Source of the DNA: JAVBKP01 sp031553975
Lineage (GTDB): Bacteria > Bacillota > Clostridia > Peptostreptococcales > Anaerovoracaceae
NCBI GenBank assembly: GCA_031553975.1
Contig: JAVBKP010000144.1
Location: 1-34,158, forward strand
Reading direction: 5' to 3'
DNA length: 34,158 nucleotides
The notes under the pieces are model-generated. The model saw only the letters and a program-made list of their open reading frames with translations, had not been told where the DNA came from and did not search any database. Positions 7,752-15,480 of the stretch are shown in pieces (within the stretch, counting starts at the first letter, position 1; each line of letters starts with the position of its first letter). The position numbers and the translations under genes were made by a program.

Positions 7752-8213
7752 ATGATTAAAAAGTTAAGCGTTTTAGCTTTAGCTCTAGTAATGATGACTA
7801 GCCTTGCTGCTTGTGGTGGTTCTAAAGAGGAGCCAACTACTAAAACTACTGAGCCAACTACTAAAACTGAAGAGCCTGCTGCAGGAGCTCTTAAAGATGG
7901 TACATATGTTGGTGACGGCCCTGCTGGGGAGTGGACTGACAAAGTAACTGTTACAGTTGCTGGCGGTGCAGTAACAGATATTGTTTGGGATGCAGTGAAT
8001 GCTGCTGGAGACACTAAGCTTACTCTTGGTGATGCTTATGGTATGCCTTGGTATAACCATTCTAAAGCTATGACTGACTATGTGAAAGCTGGTAATGATC
8101 CTGCTACGCTAGCATTTAATGCTGAAGGTAAAACTGATGCAGTATCTGGATGTACAGTATCTGCTAACGGATTTGTAGCTGCTTACACTGCGGCTCTTGC
8201 ACAAGCAAAATAG
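7752..8213 (+). CDS. FMN-binding-domain lipoprotein (PplA-like), second copy
   Basis: A 153-residue exported lipoprotein with a canonical lipobox LAAC (C21 lipidated). A Thr/Glu/Pro/Lys linker built from repeats of EPTTKT (about 27-42) leads to one FMN-binding domain from DGTYVGDG. The flavinylation motif is DAVSGCT with T135 as the expected acceptor. The start at 7752 has AAAGGAGG 10 bases upstream. It is a paralogue of the preceding lipoprotein, with a shared ending NAEGKTDA(I/V)SG. The ApbE transferase needed to attach FMN is the next gene, convergent to it. A strong terminator follows. Confidence 0.88.
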   Translation: MIKKLSVLALALVMMTSLAACGGSKEEPTTKTTEPTTKTEEPAAGALKDGTYVGDGPAGEWTDKVTVTVAGGAVTDIVWDAVNAAGDTKLTLGDAYGMPWYNHSKAMTDYVKAGNDPATLAFNAEGKTDAVSGCTVSANGFVAAYTAALAQAK

Positions 8214-8223
8214 TCTAAAAGCG

Positions 8224-8254
8224 AAAAAAGCACAGTTTGCACTGTGCTTTTTTT
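8224..8254 (+). terminator. Intrinsic terminator of the FMN lipoprotein gene
   Basis: The hairpin AGCACAGT (8229-8236), loop TTGC, ACTGTGCT (8241-8248) is flanked by A6 and T7, which extend the stem. Confidence 0.85.
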
Positions 8255-8267
8255 ATGCAAAAAATTC

Positions 8268-8289
8268 AGGCAGCCCGCTTGGGCTGCCT
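8268..8289 (-). terminator. Intrinsic terminator of apbE
   Basis: A perfect 9-bp hairpin AGGCAGCCC-GCTT-GGGCTGCCT. On the minus strand it is followed by GAATTTTTTG, and on the plus strand by CTTTT, so it may act in both directions between the convergent genes. Confidence 0.75.
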
Positions 8290-8299
8290 CTTTTGATTA

Positions 8300-9343
8300 T
8301 TATTCTCCTTTTGGCACAAACGGTGTTGTGGTTCCTATGCCGCTGGTCGTGTGTACTTTGTAGTCTTTGGTAATGAATATAGCCTCTGTACTAGGTATTG
8401 TTTCTATCCACGCAAGGGCTTCGTCCATGGGCATAATAAAGCACGATGTTGATAATCCTTCACCATCTACTGATTTCGGTGAAATAATCGTCACGGATAA
8501 AATATCGTTTTGCTTTGGCCAGCCAGTCTTTACATCTAGTATATGGTGGTAATATGTCCCATCCTTTTCAAACCCTCTCTCGTAGATGCCTGAGGTTCCT
8601 ATGGATCTCTCCCCTACCTCTACAGTTCCTAGGGAATCGTCAAACCCTTCAAAAGGCTTCCTTATTCCTACATACCAAGGCTCCCCACTCGGCTTTTCAC
8701 CTACTGTTAACACGTTGCCGCCTAGATTGATAATAGCCCCTGTCACGCCTTTGGCTTTTAGATAGTCTGATATTTTGTCTGCTATAAATCCTTTGCCCAT
8801 AGCCCCCAAGTCAAGCTTTGCCTCCTGATCCTTTAGGCTGACTTTATTGCCTTCAATGACAATATTTTTATAGTTCACATGCTTTGCAGCCTCTTCTAAT
8901 AACTTTGCATCAGGTATTATGTGATCCTCGTTGCTACTAAAATGCCACGCATCTGTCATAACCCCACAGGTAATATCTAAAATACCGTTGGTAGCATCTC
9001 CATATTCAATGCTTTTTTGCAGTAGTTCTAATACCTCTGGCGAAACCTCTACCGGCTGGCCCTTAGCTGCATTTATCTTTGAAATATCACTGGTAGTGAT
9101 GGTGTTACTGATTAGGTTTTCAAGCCTTTTTATCTCTTGAAAAGCATCGTCAATTATAGTGGTGTCATCTGTAGAGTAAAGCGTGATTGTACAAATGGTA
9201 TCCAGCAGGAACTCTTCCTTGGCAACCGGCTGTCCCGAGTAATCTTCCGTTAAATTATTGTCATTGATTTTACATCCGACTTGTGATAAAATCAAAATTA
9301 GGATTAGGGAACTAGTCCATATTTTCTTGGTTAAATTTTTCAT
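8300..9343 (-). CDS. apbE: ApbE-family FAD:protein FMN transferase (FmnB-like), lipoprotein
   Basis: A 347-residue exported enzyme that attaches FMN from FAD to threonine in (S/T)GxT motifs of target proteins. The signal peptide ends in SQVGC, with C24 the likely lipidated residue. ApbE hallmarks are LDLGAMGKGFIADKI, GAIINLGGNV, the HHILDVKTGWP segment and SVDGEGLSTSCF near the C terminus. Length is normal for the family. The start at 9343 has GAGAGG about 9 bases upstream. It lies between its two probable substrates (FMN-binding lipoproteins) and the NDH-2 gene, facing away from NDH-2; in the Listeria EET locus the same function is carried by FmnB. Confidence 0.92.
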   Translation of the reverse strand: MKNLTKKIWTSSLILILILSQVGCKINDNNLTEDYSGQPVAKEEFLLDTICTITLYSTDDTTIIDDAFQEIKRLENLISNTITTSDISKINAAKGQPVEVSPEVLELLQKSIEYGDATNGILDITCGVMTDAWHFSSNEDHIIPDAKLLEEAAKHVNYKNIVIEGNKVSLKDQEAKLDLGAMGKGFIADKISDYLKAKGVTGAIINLGGNVLTVGEKPSGEPWYVGIRKPFEGFDDSLGTVEVGERSIGTSGIYERGFEKDGTYYHHILDVKTGWPKQNDILSVTIISPKSVDGEGLSTSCFIMPMDEALAWIETIPSTEAIFITKDYKVHTTSGIGTTTPFVPKGE

Positions 9344-9371
9344 AGGTATATCCTCTCTAGTTTTTTACTAC

Positions 9372-9377
9372 ATTATA
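9372..9377 (-). promoter_or_regulatory. -10 element of the apbE promoter
   Basis: Minus-strand TATAAT at 9377-9372, about 30 bases before the apbE start codon. No good -35 lies at normal spacing, so an activator or an extended element may be needed. Confidence 0.4.
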
Positions 9378-9390
9378 ATACTTTACCTCT

Positions 9391-9419
9391 TTGATAAATA
9401 ATAGTCAAGATATTACCAT
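9391..9419 (+). promoter_or_regulatory. Possible promoter and dyad between apbE and ndh2
   Basis: TTGATA (9391-9396), a 17-base spacer and TACCAT (9414-9419) form a modest plus-strand promoter. The same place holds an 18-bp imperfect dyad, TTGATAAATAATAGTCAA (9391-9408), similar in shape to Rex or FNR-type sites. Either reading is tentative. Confidence 0.3.
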
Positions 9420-9477
9420 AGTCTGTAATTTATTTTTTATTTATAAATTATAAAATATATAAGGAAGGTAAAACAAA

Positions 9478-11349
9478 ATGAAAAAAATCGTAGTTTTGGG
9501 TGGCGGATACGCTGGCGTCTTAACAGCTAAACATCTTGCCAAAAAGTACAAAGATCCAAGTCAGGTTAAAATCACTTTGATCGACAAAAACCCGTACCAC
9601 ACAATGTTGACAGAACTTCATGAAGTTGCTGCTGATCGTGTTGATGAGGACAGTATTAAAATCAGCCTTAAGAGAGTTTTCGCTAAAAGAAATGTAGATG
9701 TAGTTCTTGATAAAATTGCTAACATTGATTATGATGCGAAAAAACTTACTGGTGAAAACGGTACATATGCGTATGATTACCTTGTTATGGCAAGTGGATC
9801 TAAGCCAACATTCTTCGGCGTACCTGGTGCTGAAGAGCACACATTCAAACTTTGGAGCTATGATGATGCCGTTAAGTTGAAGGATCACTTCCTTAACACT
9901 TTCCGTGCTGCTTCTCAAGAGCCTAACAAAGAAAAAAGAAGAAAGCTTCTTACATTCTTCGTAGTTGGTGCTGGGTTCTCTGGCGTTGAAATGGTTGGAG
10001 AAATGGCAGAGTGGTTCCCTATACTTTGCGAAAAGTTTGAGATAGCTTGGGAAGATGTTAGTATTTATGACATCGATGGTCTTGATCGACCAGTTCCAGT
10101 TCTTCCAGAAAAACTTTCTGTTAAGACAAAAGCCCGTATGGAAAAAATGGGTATTAAGGTTCTAATGAAGCACGGTTGTGCTGGTGTTGGCGCTGACTAT
10201 ATCGAACTTAAAGTTGGAGATCAAGTCAAACGTTTTGAATGTTCTACTGTTATCTGGACTGCAGGTATTGAAGGAAGTGAAATCGTTACAGCTGCTGGAA
10301 AATCAATAACACCAGGTGGTAGAGGACGTATTCAGACAGACCAATATTTGAGATCAGTTGAGAGAAAAGAAGTATTTATCGCTGGAGACAACATGTTCTA
10401 TATCCAAGAAGGCGAAAAAATGCCGGTTCCTCAAATGGTTGAGAACTGTGAACAATGTTCTGAAACAATTGCAAACAACATTGCAGCTAGCATAGATGGT
10501 AAAGAACTTCACGCTTACAAGTTTGCTGGACACGGTGTAATGGTATGTATCGGTGGACGTTACGGTCTTGCGAATGTAGGCACTGGTAATTTCTGGCTAC
10601 AACTGCCTTCATTCTTTGCTATGTTCACAAAACACTTTATCAACGTAGTTTACTTTATCCAAGTTCTTGGTTGGAACAAAATATATAGCTATATCTGGCA
10701 TGAGTTCTTCTCGATCAGAAACAATAGAAGCTTCGTTGGAGGACATTTCTCTAACAAGTCTCCTAACTTCTGGCTAGTTCCTTTCCGTGTTTGGTTAGGT
10801 TTCTTCTGGGTATACGAAGCAATTAAAAAAATCAATGAAGGTTGGTTCAAAGAAGCTCACCTTACTTCATTCCTTGGATTAGATGCTACATCTGGGGCTA
10901 GTGCAGCTGCTGCCGCACCAGCTGCTGATATCTTCAACTTTGGTATTGGAGAATCATTCCTACGTTTTATCATGATGGGCGGAGAGAAGATTGCATTTAA
11001 GATTCAATTCTCACCTATTGGAACTATGATGAGCAACATGTTTGTTGGAAATGACGGTACTCAAATCGTATTCCAAACAATCATCGTGCTTGCTGAGCTT
11101 TGTGTAGGTCTTGCATTGATGGCTGGTCTATTCACATTCTTAGCATCTGCTGTATCTCTAGTGCTACAAATGATGTTTATGACTTCTACTGGTCTTTATA
11201 TGGAGTCTTGGTGGATGTTCTTCGGTGGTATCGCTACTCTAGTTGGTGCTGGCGGAGTTCTAGGACTTGATTACTATGTAATTCCTGCTCTTAAGAGATG
11301 GTGGAAGAAAACTGGCTTTGCTAGAAAGACATATTTATACCATGACTAA
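9478..11349 (+). CDS. Type II NADH dehydrogenase fused to a DoxX-like membrane domain (Ndh2 of EET type)
   Basis: A 623-residue flavoprotein that would oxidise NADH and reduce membrane quinone without pumping protons. Residues 1 to about 400 form the two-dinucleotide-fold NDH-2 domain: VVLGGGYAG (FAD, 5-13), a second fold VVGAGFSGVEMVGE (162-174) for NADH, and a flavin-site GDNMF segment. From about 420 the protein becomes a multi-span membrane domain of the DoxX type, with segments such as WLVPFRVWLGFFWVYEAI and IVLAELCVGLALMAGLF. Ordinary NDH-2 proteins are about 400 residues; this long form is characteristic of the Ndh2 linked to EET. AAGGAAGG precedes the ATG. It overlaps the next gene by 8 bases. 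Confidence 0.9.
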   Translation: MKKIVVLGGGYAGVLTAKHLAKKYKDPSQVKITLIDKNPYHTMLTELHEVAADRVDEDSIKISLKRVFAKRNVDVVLDKIANIDYDAKKLTGENGTYAYDYLVMASGSKPTFFGVPGAEEHTFKLWSYDDAVKLKDHFLNTFRAASQEPNKEKRRKLLTFFVVGAGFSGVEMVGEMAEWFPILCEKFEIAWEDVSIYDIDGLDRPVPVLPEKLSVKTKARMEKMGIKVLMKHGCAGVGADYIELKVGDQVKRFECSTVIWTAGIEGSEIVTAAGKSITPGGRGRIQTDQYLRSVERKEVFIAGDNMFYIQEGEKMPVPQMVENCEQCSETIANNIAASIDGKELHAYKFAGHGVMVCIGGRYGLANVGTGNFWLQLPSFFAMFTKHFINVVYFIQVLGWNKIYSYIWHEFFSIRNNRSFVGGHFSNKSPNFWLVPFRVWLGFFWVYEAIKKINEGWFKEAHLTSFLGLDATSGASAAAAAPAADIFNFGIGESFLRFIMMGGEKIAFKIQFSPIGTMMSNMFVGNDGTQIVFQTIIVLAELCVGLALMAGLFTFLASAVSLVLQMMFMTSTGLYMESWWMFFGGIATLVGAGGVLGLDYYVIPALKRWWKKTGFARKTYLYHD

Positions 11350-11833
11350 AAATTTAACACTTTGCGGTGTTTTTACAACCCTAGCGTTGATCTTTTCCTA
11401 CATCGAGAGAATAACTCTCGATGTAGGGATCCCTGGGGTCAAATTGGGAATTGCTAACCTTGTCATTGTCATTATTCTTTATACGCTGGGCGCTAAAGCA
11501 GCCTTTGGTGTTAACATTCTTAGAATAGTGATGGCAGGGATTTTATTTGGCAATGTATCCAGTATAATCTACTCCTTATCTGGCGGCATTCTGAGTTTTA
11601 TGGTTATGTACCTACTAAAAAAGACGAATTTGTTTAGTATGGCTGGCATTAGCATGGCAGGTGGCGTTTTTCACATAATTGGACAAGTATGTATGGCGGC
11701 CATTGTAGTAAACAATGCGAAAATGCTCTACTCCTTGCCTGTATTATCAATTGTGGGCTTATTAACCGGCCTTTTGCTAGGTATTCTGGCTCATTACTTA
11801 ATTAAACCAATACGACAAGTCTTAGGATCATAG
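11342..11833 (+). CDS. Gx transporter / heptaprenyl diphosphate synthase component I-like membrane protein (EetB-like)
   Basis: A 163-residue membrane protein with about five hydrophobic spans. The start VGIPGVKLGIANLVIVI and the segment VNILRIVMAGILFGN are typical of the Gx transporter family (Pfam Hpre_diP_synt_I). These were once named component I of heptaprenyl diphosphate synthase but look like small S-component-type transporters. In Listeria the corresponding EET protein is EetB, of unknown mechanism. I chose the ATG at 11342, which overlaps the NDH-2 stop and implies translational coupling; a TTG 8 codons earlier is possible. Eleven bases separate it from the prenyl synthase. No EetA-like partner is in the window. 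Confidence 0.8.
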   Translation: MTKNLTLCGVFTTLALIFSYIERITLDVGIPGVKLGIANLVIVIILYTLGAKAAFGVNILRIVMAGILFGNVSSIIYSLSGGILSFMVMYLLKKTNLFSMAGISMAGGVFHIIGQVCMAAIVVNNAKMLYSLPVLSIVGLLTGLLLGILAHYLIKPIRQVLGS

Positions 11834-11844
11834 GTAATATACAA

Positions 11845-12837
11845 ATGGAACAAAAAAAGTTACAATATAATGAAGCTGTAATGGCTGTAAAATCAGAAAT
11901 GGAAAGAGTTCTAAAAAACACACCGTCAGTTATTACAGAAATAACCAGTGCCTTAACTCACTCTGTTGGCAAAGGTGTTAGAAGTGCGCTTACTGTCTTG
12001 GCTTCATGTGATGAAAATAATGAGTCTACTATGTCTACTGTGAAGGTTGCCGCTGCCATTGAATTGCTTCACCTAGCCACCTTGGTTCACGACGATGTTA
12101 TTGATGATGCGGAGACTAGAAGAGGATTGCCAAGCCTATATAGACAATTTGGTAAAAAGAATGCTATTATATCAGGTGATTACCTGTTTTGTCTTTGTTT
12201 TAATTTAATTTCGGAAGCGTACTCTGGATATTCTGGAGATGAATATATAGAGCGAATTGATGATTTTTCAAGAGCTATGAGCCTTGTTTGTCTAGGTGAA
12301 ATCAGGCAGCATCAACATAACTTTGATTTTGATTTAACCACTAGAACATACTTGAAAATTATTAACGGTAAGACTACCGCTTTATTTATGTTGGCACTCT
12401 ATGCAGGTGCCAGAGCCGGTGGATTCTCTGATAAAGATTCTCGTATTTATGGAAACATTGGCAGGTGTTTAGGTTCAATATTTCAATTGATTGATGACTG
12501 TATTGATTATGAAATGAATCTATCTGTGGCTAATAAGCCTGTGGCACAAGACCTAAAGGCTGGTGTTATAACCCTTCCCCTTATCTATGCTATGGATCAG
12601 GACAAGGATTTGCACAATCTGGTCTTAGGGGTTCAAAGCAATGAAAACGTTAATAATCCAAATTTTTATCAAGATATTGCCACTAGGGTAAAAGCTCTTG
12701 GCGGTATACAGTATACAAAGCTAATGGCTAAGAGATACTATAACAAAGCACTTATACTGATTGACAAACTTGAAAGTGAGTTTAAAAAACAAGAACTGAG
12801 AGATTTGTTAGAAAAGGTATACAACAGAGAAATGTAA
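11845..12837 (+). CDS. trans-Polyprenyl diphosphate synthase (quinone side chain; HepT/DmkB-like)
   Basis: A 330-residue prenyl chain-elongating enzyme making the isoprenoid tail of the quinone from FPP or GGPP and IPP. Both aspartate-rich motifs are intact: DDVIDD (83-88) and DDCID (217-221). The residues LAKxHDD/GKGVR-type substrate contacts are also present (GKGVRSALT, 43-50). Product length (heptaprenyl, octaprenyl or other) depends on the residues before the first motif and cannot be assigned safely. The ribosome site is weak (AGGT), in keeping with coupling to the preceding EetB-like gene 11 bases upstream. It closes the ndh2 transcription unit; a long hairpin terminator follows. Confidence 0.9.
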   Translation: MEQKKLQYNEAVMAVKSEMERVLKNTPSVITEITSALTHSVGKGVRSALTVLASCDENNESTMSTVKVAAAIELLHLATLVHDDVIDDAETRRGLPSLYRQFGKKNAIISGDYLFCLCFNLISEAYSGYSGDEYIERIDDFSRAMSLVCLGEIRQHQHNFDFDLTTRTYLKIINGKTTALFMLALYAGARAGGFSDKDSRIYGNIGRCLGSIFQLIDDCIDYEMNLSVANKPVAQDLKAGVITLPLIYAMDQDKDLHNLVLGVQSNENVNNPNFYQDIATRVKALGGIQYTKLMAKRYYNKALILIDKLESEFKKQELRDLLEKVYNREM

Positions 12838-12842
12838 TTTGT

Positions 12843-12914
12843 AGAGAGCTACGCAAAGCTGGTTCTGGCAGGCTCGCAAGAGACTCCTTGTGCATTTGCT
12901 TACCTCTCTTTTTT
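12843..12914 (+). terminator. Long imperfect hairpin terminator after the ndh2 operon
   Basis: AGAGAG (12843-12848) pairs with CTCTCT (12904-12909), and inner segments (TA, GCAAA with TTTGC) pair with small mismatches. A run of six T follows. The 40-odd base apical part can fold further. It separates the ndh2 unit from ubiD, although partial readthrough is plausible. Confidence 0.65.
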
Positions 12915-12976
12915 AATACTTTTATTTATTTAGATTTATCTTATAACTTTTGCTCGTCAAAAGAGGAGGACAATGT

Positions 12977-14416
12977 ATGGCTTTTGTTGATTTACAAGAT
13001 TTTATTAAGGAATTGGACAAGCGTGGTGAGTTAAAACGCATCAAAGAAGAAGTAAGCTGCGAACTGGAGATCACCGAGATTACCGATCGTGTGTCAAAAC
13101 AATACGGTCCTGCCCTTTTGTTTGAGAATGTTAAGGGTTACGACTATCCTGTGCTGATGAATGCCATGGGTACTTATGAGAGAATGGCTCTTGCTCTGAA
13201 TACCAAAAATTTGGAGGATATTGCGGCTGAGATCAAAGATTTCATGAATCTGGGCAACTACGCGTCTCTTACGGATAAAATCAAAGCAATACCAAAGCTA
13301 GCTCCTCTTGCCTTTATATTTCCTAAAAAGGTGACAAATGCCGCCTGTCAACAAGTGGTGGAAGATGCGGATTTAGATACAATTCCAATACTAAAATGTT
13401 GGCCTGATGATGGTGGCCCTTTCGTAACATTGCCTTTGGTCATCACAAAAGACCCTGAAACCGGTATGCAAAACATGGGCATGTATCGCTTGCAAAAATA
13501 CGATAAAAATACTACTGGTATGCACTGGCATATCCACAAAGATGGTAGGGAGATATACAACAAGTATAAAGAAATGGGCTATGACCGTATGCCTGTATCA
13601 GTGGTCATCGGTGCTGATCCTTCTATCATATATTCAGCCACAGCCCCTTTGCCAAAGATGATTGACGAGATGCTATTTGCTGGATTTTTGCGGAAAAAAG
13701 CTGTTCCTCTTGTTAAATGTGTCAGCAATGAAATCTACGTGCCGGCGGATGCGGAGTTTGTATTAGAGGGCTATGTGAGGATGGATGAAATGCGACTAGA
13801 GGGTCCTTTTGGTGATCATACTGGTTACTATTCTTTGTCAGATATGTACCCTGTATTTCACGTAGAGAAAGTCACTCGCAAAAGAAAGCCTGTATACTGT
13901 GCTACCATTGTAGGACAACCGCCCATGGAAGACTGCTATATGGGGAAAGCCACTGAGCGTATTTTCTTGCCGCTGATTAGAATGCAAGTGCCTGAGATTA
14001 TAGATATGAACCTTCCTTTAGAGGGGGTATTCCATAACTGTGCCATTGTATCTATCAAAAAATCTTTCCCAAAACATGCCTTTAAGGTAATGAACTCTAT
14101 GTGGGGTCTTGGTCAAATGATGTATACAAAGATGATCATCGTTGTAGACCACACGGTGGACGTTCAGGATGTCTCTAAGGTGATGTGGAAGGTGTTTAAC
14201 AACATAGACCCAAATAGGGATTTGCTTATCTCTGAGGGACCATTGGATGCCTTAGATCACTCTTCCAACACAGAAAAATACGGTTACCGTCTTGGGGTAG
14301 ATGCTACGAAAAAATGGGCAGAAGAAGGTCATACAAGGGAATGGCCCGATGACATTGTCATGTCTGATGAGATTAAAAAAATGGTTGATGGGAAATGGGC
14401 GTCCTATGGTTTATAA
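12977..14416 (+). CDS. ubiD: UbiD-family prenylated-FMN decarboxylase (MqnL-like)
   Basis: A 479-residue decarboxylase of the UbiD family, which uses prenylated FMN to remove carboxylate from an aromatic or polyprenylated aromatic acid. The N-terminal FVDLQDFIKELDKRGEL, the middle SVVIGADPSIIYSA with PLP, and EGPFGDHTGYYS (acidic active-site region) are family hallmarks. UbiX, which makes the cofactor, is encoded at 23000. With the adjacent UbiA-type prenyltransferase the likely substrate is a carboxylated prenyl-naphthoate or -benzoate in quinone synthesis; MqnL is the futalosine-route relative. The ATG at 12977 has AGGAGG 7 bases upstream; an earlier start at 12950 does not. No strong promoter is visible in the 60 bases upstream. 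Confidence 0.9.
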   Translation: MAFVDLQDFIKELDKRGELKRIKEEVSCELEITEITDRVSKQYGPALLFENVKGYDYPVLMNAMGTYERMALALNTKNLEDIAAEIKDFMNLGNYASLTDKIKAIPKLAPLAFIFPKKVTNAACQQVVEDADLDTIPILKCWPDDGGPFVTLPLVITKDPETGMQNMGMYRLQKYDKNTTGMHWHIHKDGREIYNKYKEMGYDRMPVSVVIGADPSIIYSATAPLPKMIDEMLFAGFLRKKAVPLVKCVSNEIYVPADAEFVLEGYVRMDEMRLEGPFGDHTGYYSLSDMYPVFHVEKVTRKRKPVYCATIVGQPPMEDCYMGKATERIFLPLIRMQVPEIIDMNLPLEGVFHNCAIVSIKKSFPKHAFKVMNSMWGLGQMMYTKMIIVVDHTVDVQDVSKVMWKVFNNIDPNRDLLISEGPLDALDHSSNTEKYGYRLGVDATKKWAEEGHTREWPDDIVMSDEIKKMVDGKWASYGL

Positions 14417-14446
14417 AATCTAGGTCTGCTTCATGTGGAGCAAATG

Positions 14447-15478
14447 ATGAATACACTTATTAATAAATTTTTTGGACGTATCAAGTTGTATGGGGAGCTG
14501 GTGATGTTTTCCCATACGTTGTTTTCTCTGCCTTTTGCTATGATTTCAATGCTTTGGGCGGTACAATATCTTAAAAAAGATTTGGTTATGGGTGTTAGCG
14601 TCGTATTCGCTTCTACCTCAGCCGTGAACTTTATCAATGAACTTTATTTAAGGTTTCTTTCGGTAATCTACCCTTTTTTTCAGCTACTGCCGCCATTAGG
14701 GCTTCTCTTTTGGATTCTTGTGGCACTTTTCGCAGGGCGAAATGGGGCAAATGCTTTCAATCGGTATGTAGATGCTAGGTTTGATGCTAAGAATCCGCGT
14801 ACGGCGCACAGACATATCCCTGTGGGATCTGTCAGCAAAAAAGAGACCCTTGTCATATCAGCCATCTGCTTTGCCATCTTTGAGGTAGCGGCCTACAATA
14901 TCAATACCCTCTGTTTCTTGCTGTCACCACTGGCACTTGCTTTATTTTTACTGTATTCCTATACCAAACGCTTCACCTGGCTTTGTCATGTAGTGCTTGG
15001 CATTGCCTGCGGTGGCGCGCCAGTAGGTGCTTGGCTTGCTGTCACTGGAGAACTTTCTATCATACCGTTTATTATAGGAGCTGCCGTTACTTTCTGGATA
15101 GGTGGGTTTGACATACTATATGGCACACAAGATATTGAATTTGATAGGAAAGAAGGCCTTAGTTCTATCCCTGCTAGGTTTGGTCTGAACGGTGCTAGAG
15201 TCATAGCTGCTGGTTTTCACCTCCTTGCTATTTCGTTGCTGGTTAGCATCTATGTCATATTTGAATTTAATATTTTTGGCTTTCATGGGTTAAATTTTGG
15301 GCCTTTATATTTAGTAGGTCTAGCCATTTGCGCTGTCCTATTGATTGTGGAACATTCTCAAGTAAAACCGTCTAAGAAAAATGTTATGAACTGGGTGGCC
15401 TATCATATAAATCAAATTGTAGCCATTGTGTTTTTTGTTTTCTCTTTGGCAGACTTGTTGATGCATAAAGGTTGGTAG
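14447..15478 (+). CDS. UbiA-family polyprenyltransferase (quinone synthesis, MqnP-like)
   Basis: A 343-residue integral-membrane enzyme that would attach the prenyl tail to an aromatic ring. The two Mg-diphosphate motifs are intact: NRYVDARFD (from N105) and DILYGTQDIEFD (from D222). The pattern NRxxDxxxDxxNPRT is of the UbiA/MqnP type and not MenA. Residues about 38-80 between the first span (LPFAMISML) and the second (LLFWILVALFAG) form an extra hydrophobic stretch; most relatives are about 290 residues and lack it. I prefer the ATG at 14447, with GGAG 6 bases upstream; GTG 14435 or ATG 14444 are alternatives. It is 30 bases after ubiD and 2 bases before the kinase gene. Confidence 0.85.
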   Translation: MNTLINKFFGRIKLYGELVMFSHTLFSLPFAMISMLWAVQYLKKDLVMGVSVVFASTSAVNFINELYLRFLSVIYPFFQLLPPLGLLFWILVALFAGRNGANAFNRYVDARFDAKNPRTAHRHIPVGSVSKKETLVISAICFAIFEVAAYNINTLCFLLSPLALALFLLYSYTKRFTWLCHVVLGIACGGAPVGAWLAVTGELSIIPFIIGAAVTFWIGGFDILYGTQDIEFDRKEGLSSIPARFGLNGARVIAAGFHLLAISLLVSIYVIFEFNIFGFHGLNFGPLYLVGLAICAVLLIVEHSQVKPSKKNVMNWVAYHINQIVAIVFFVFSLADLLMHKGW

Positions 15479-15480
15479 AG

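Noticed and set aside
11318..11341. TTG start for the EetB-like gene
   Set aside because: The ATG at 11342 gives a normal length and an overlap with the ndh2 stop; the TTG has no ribosome site.
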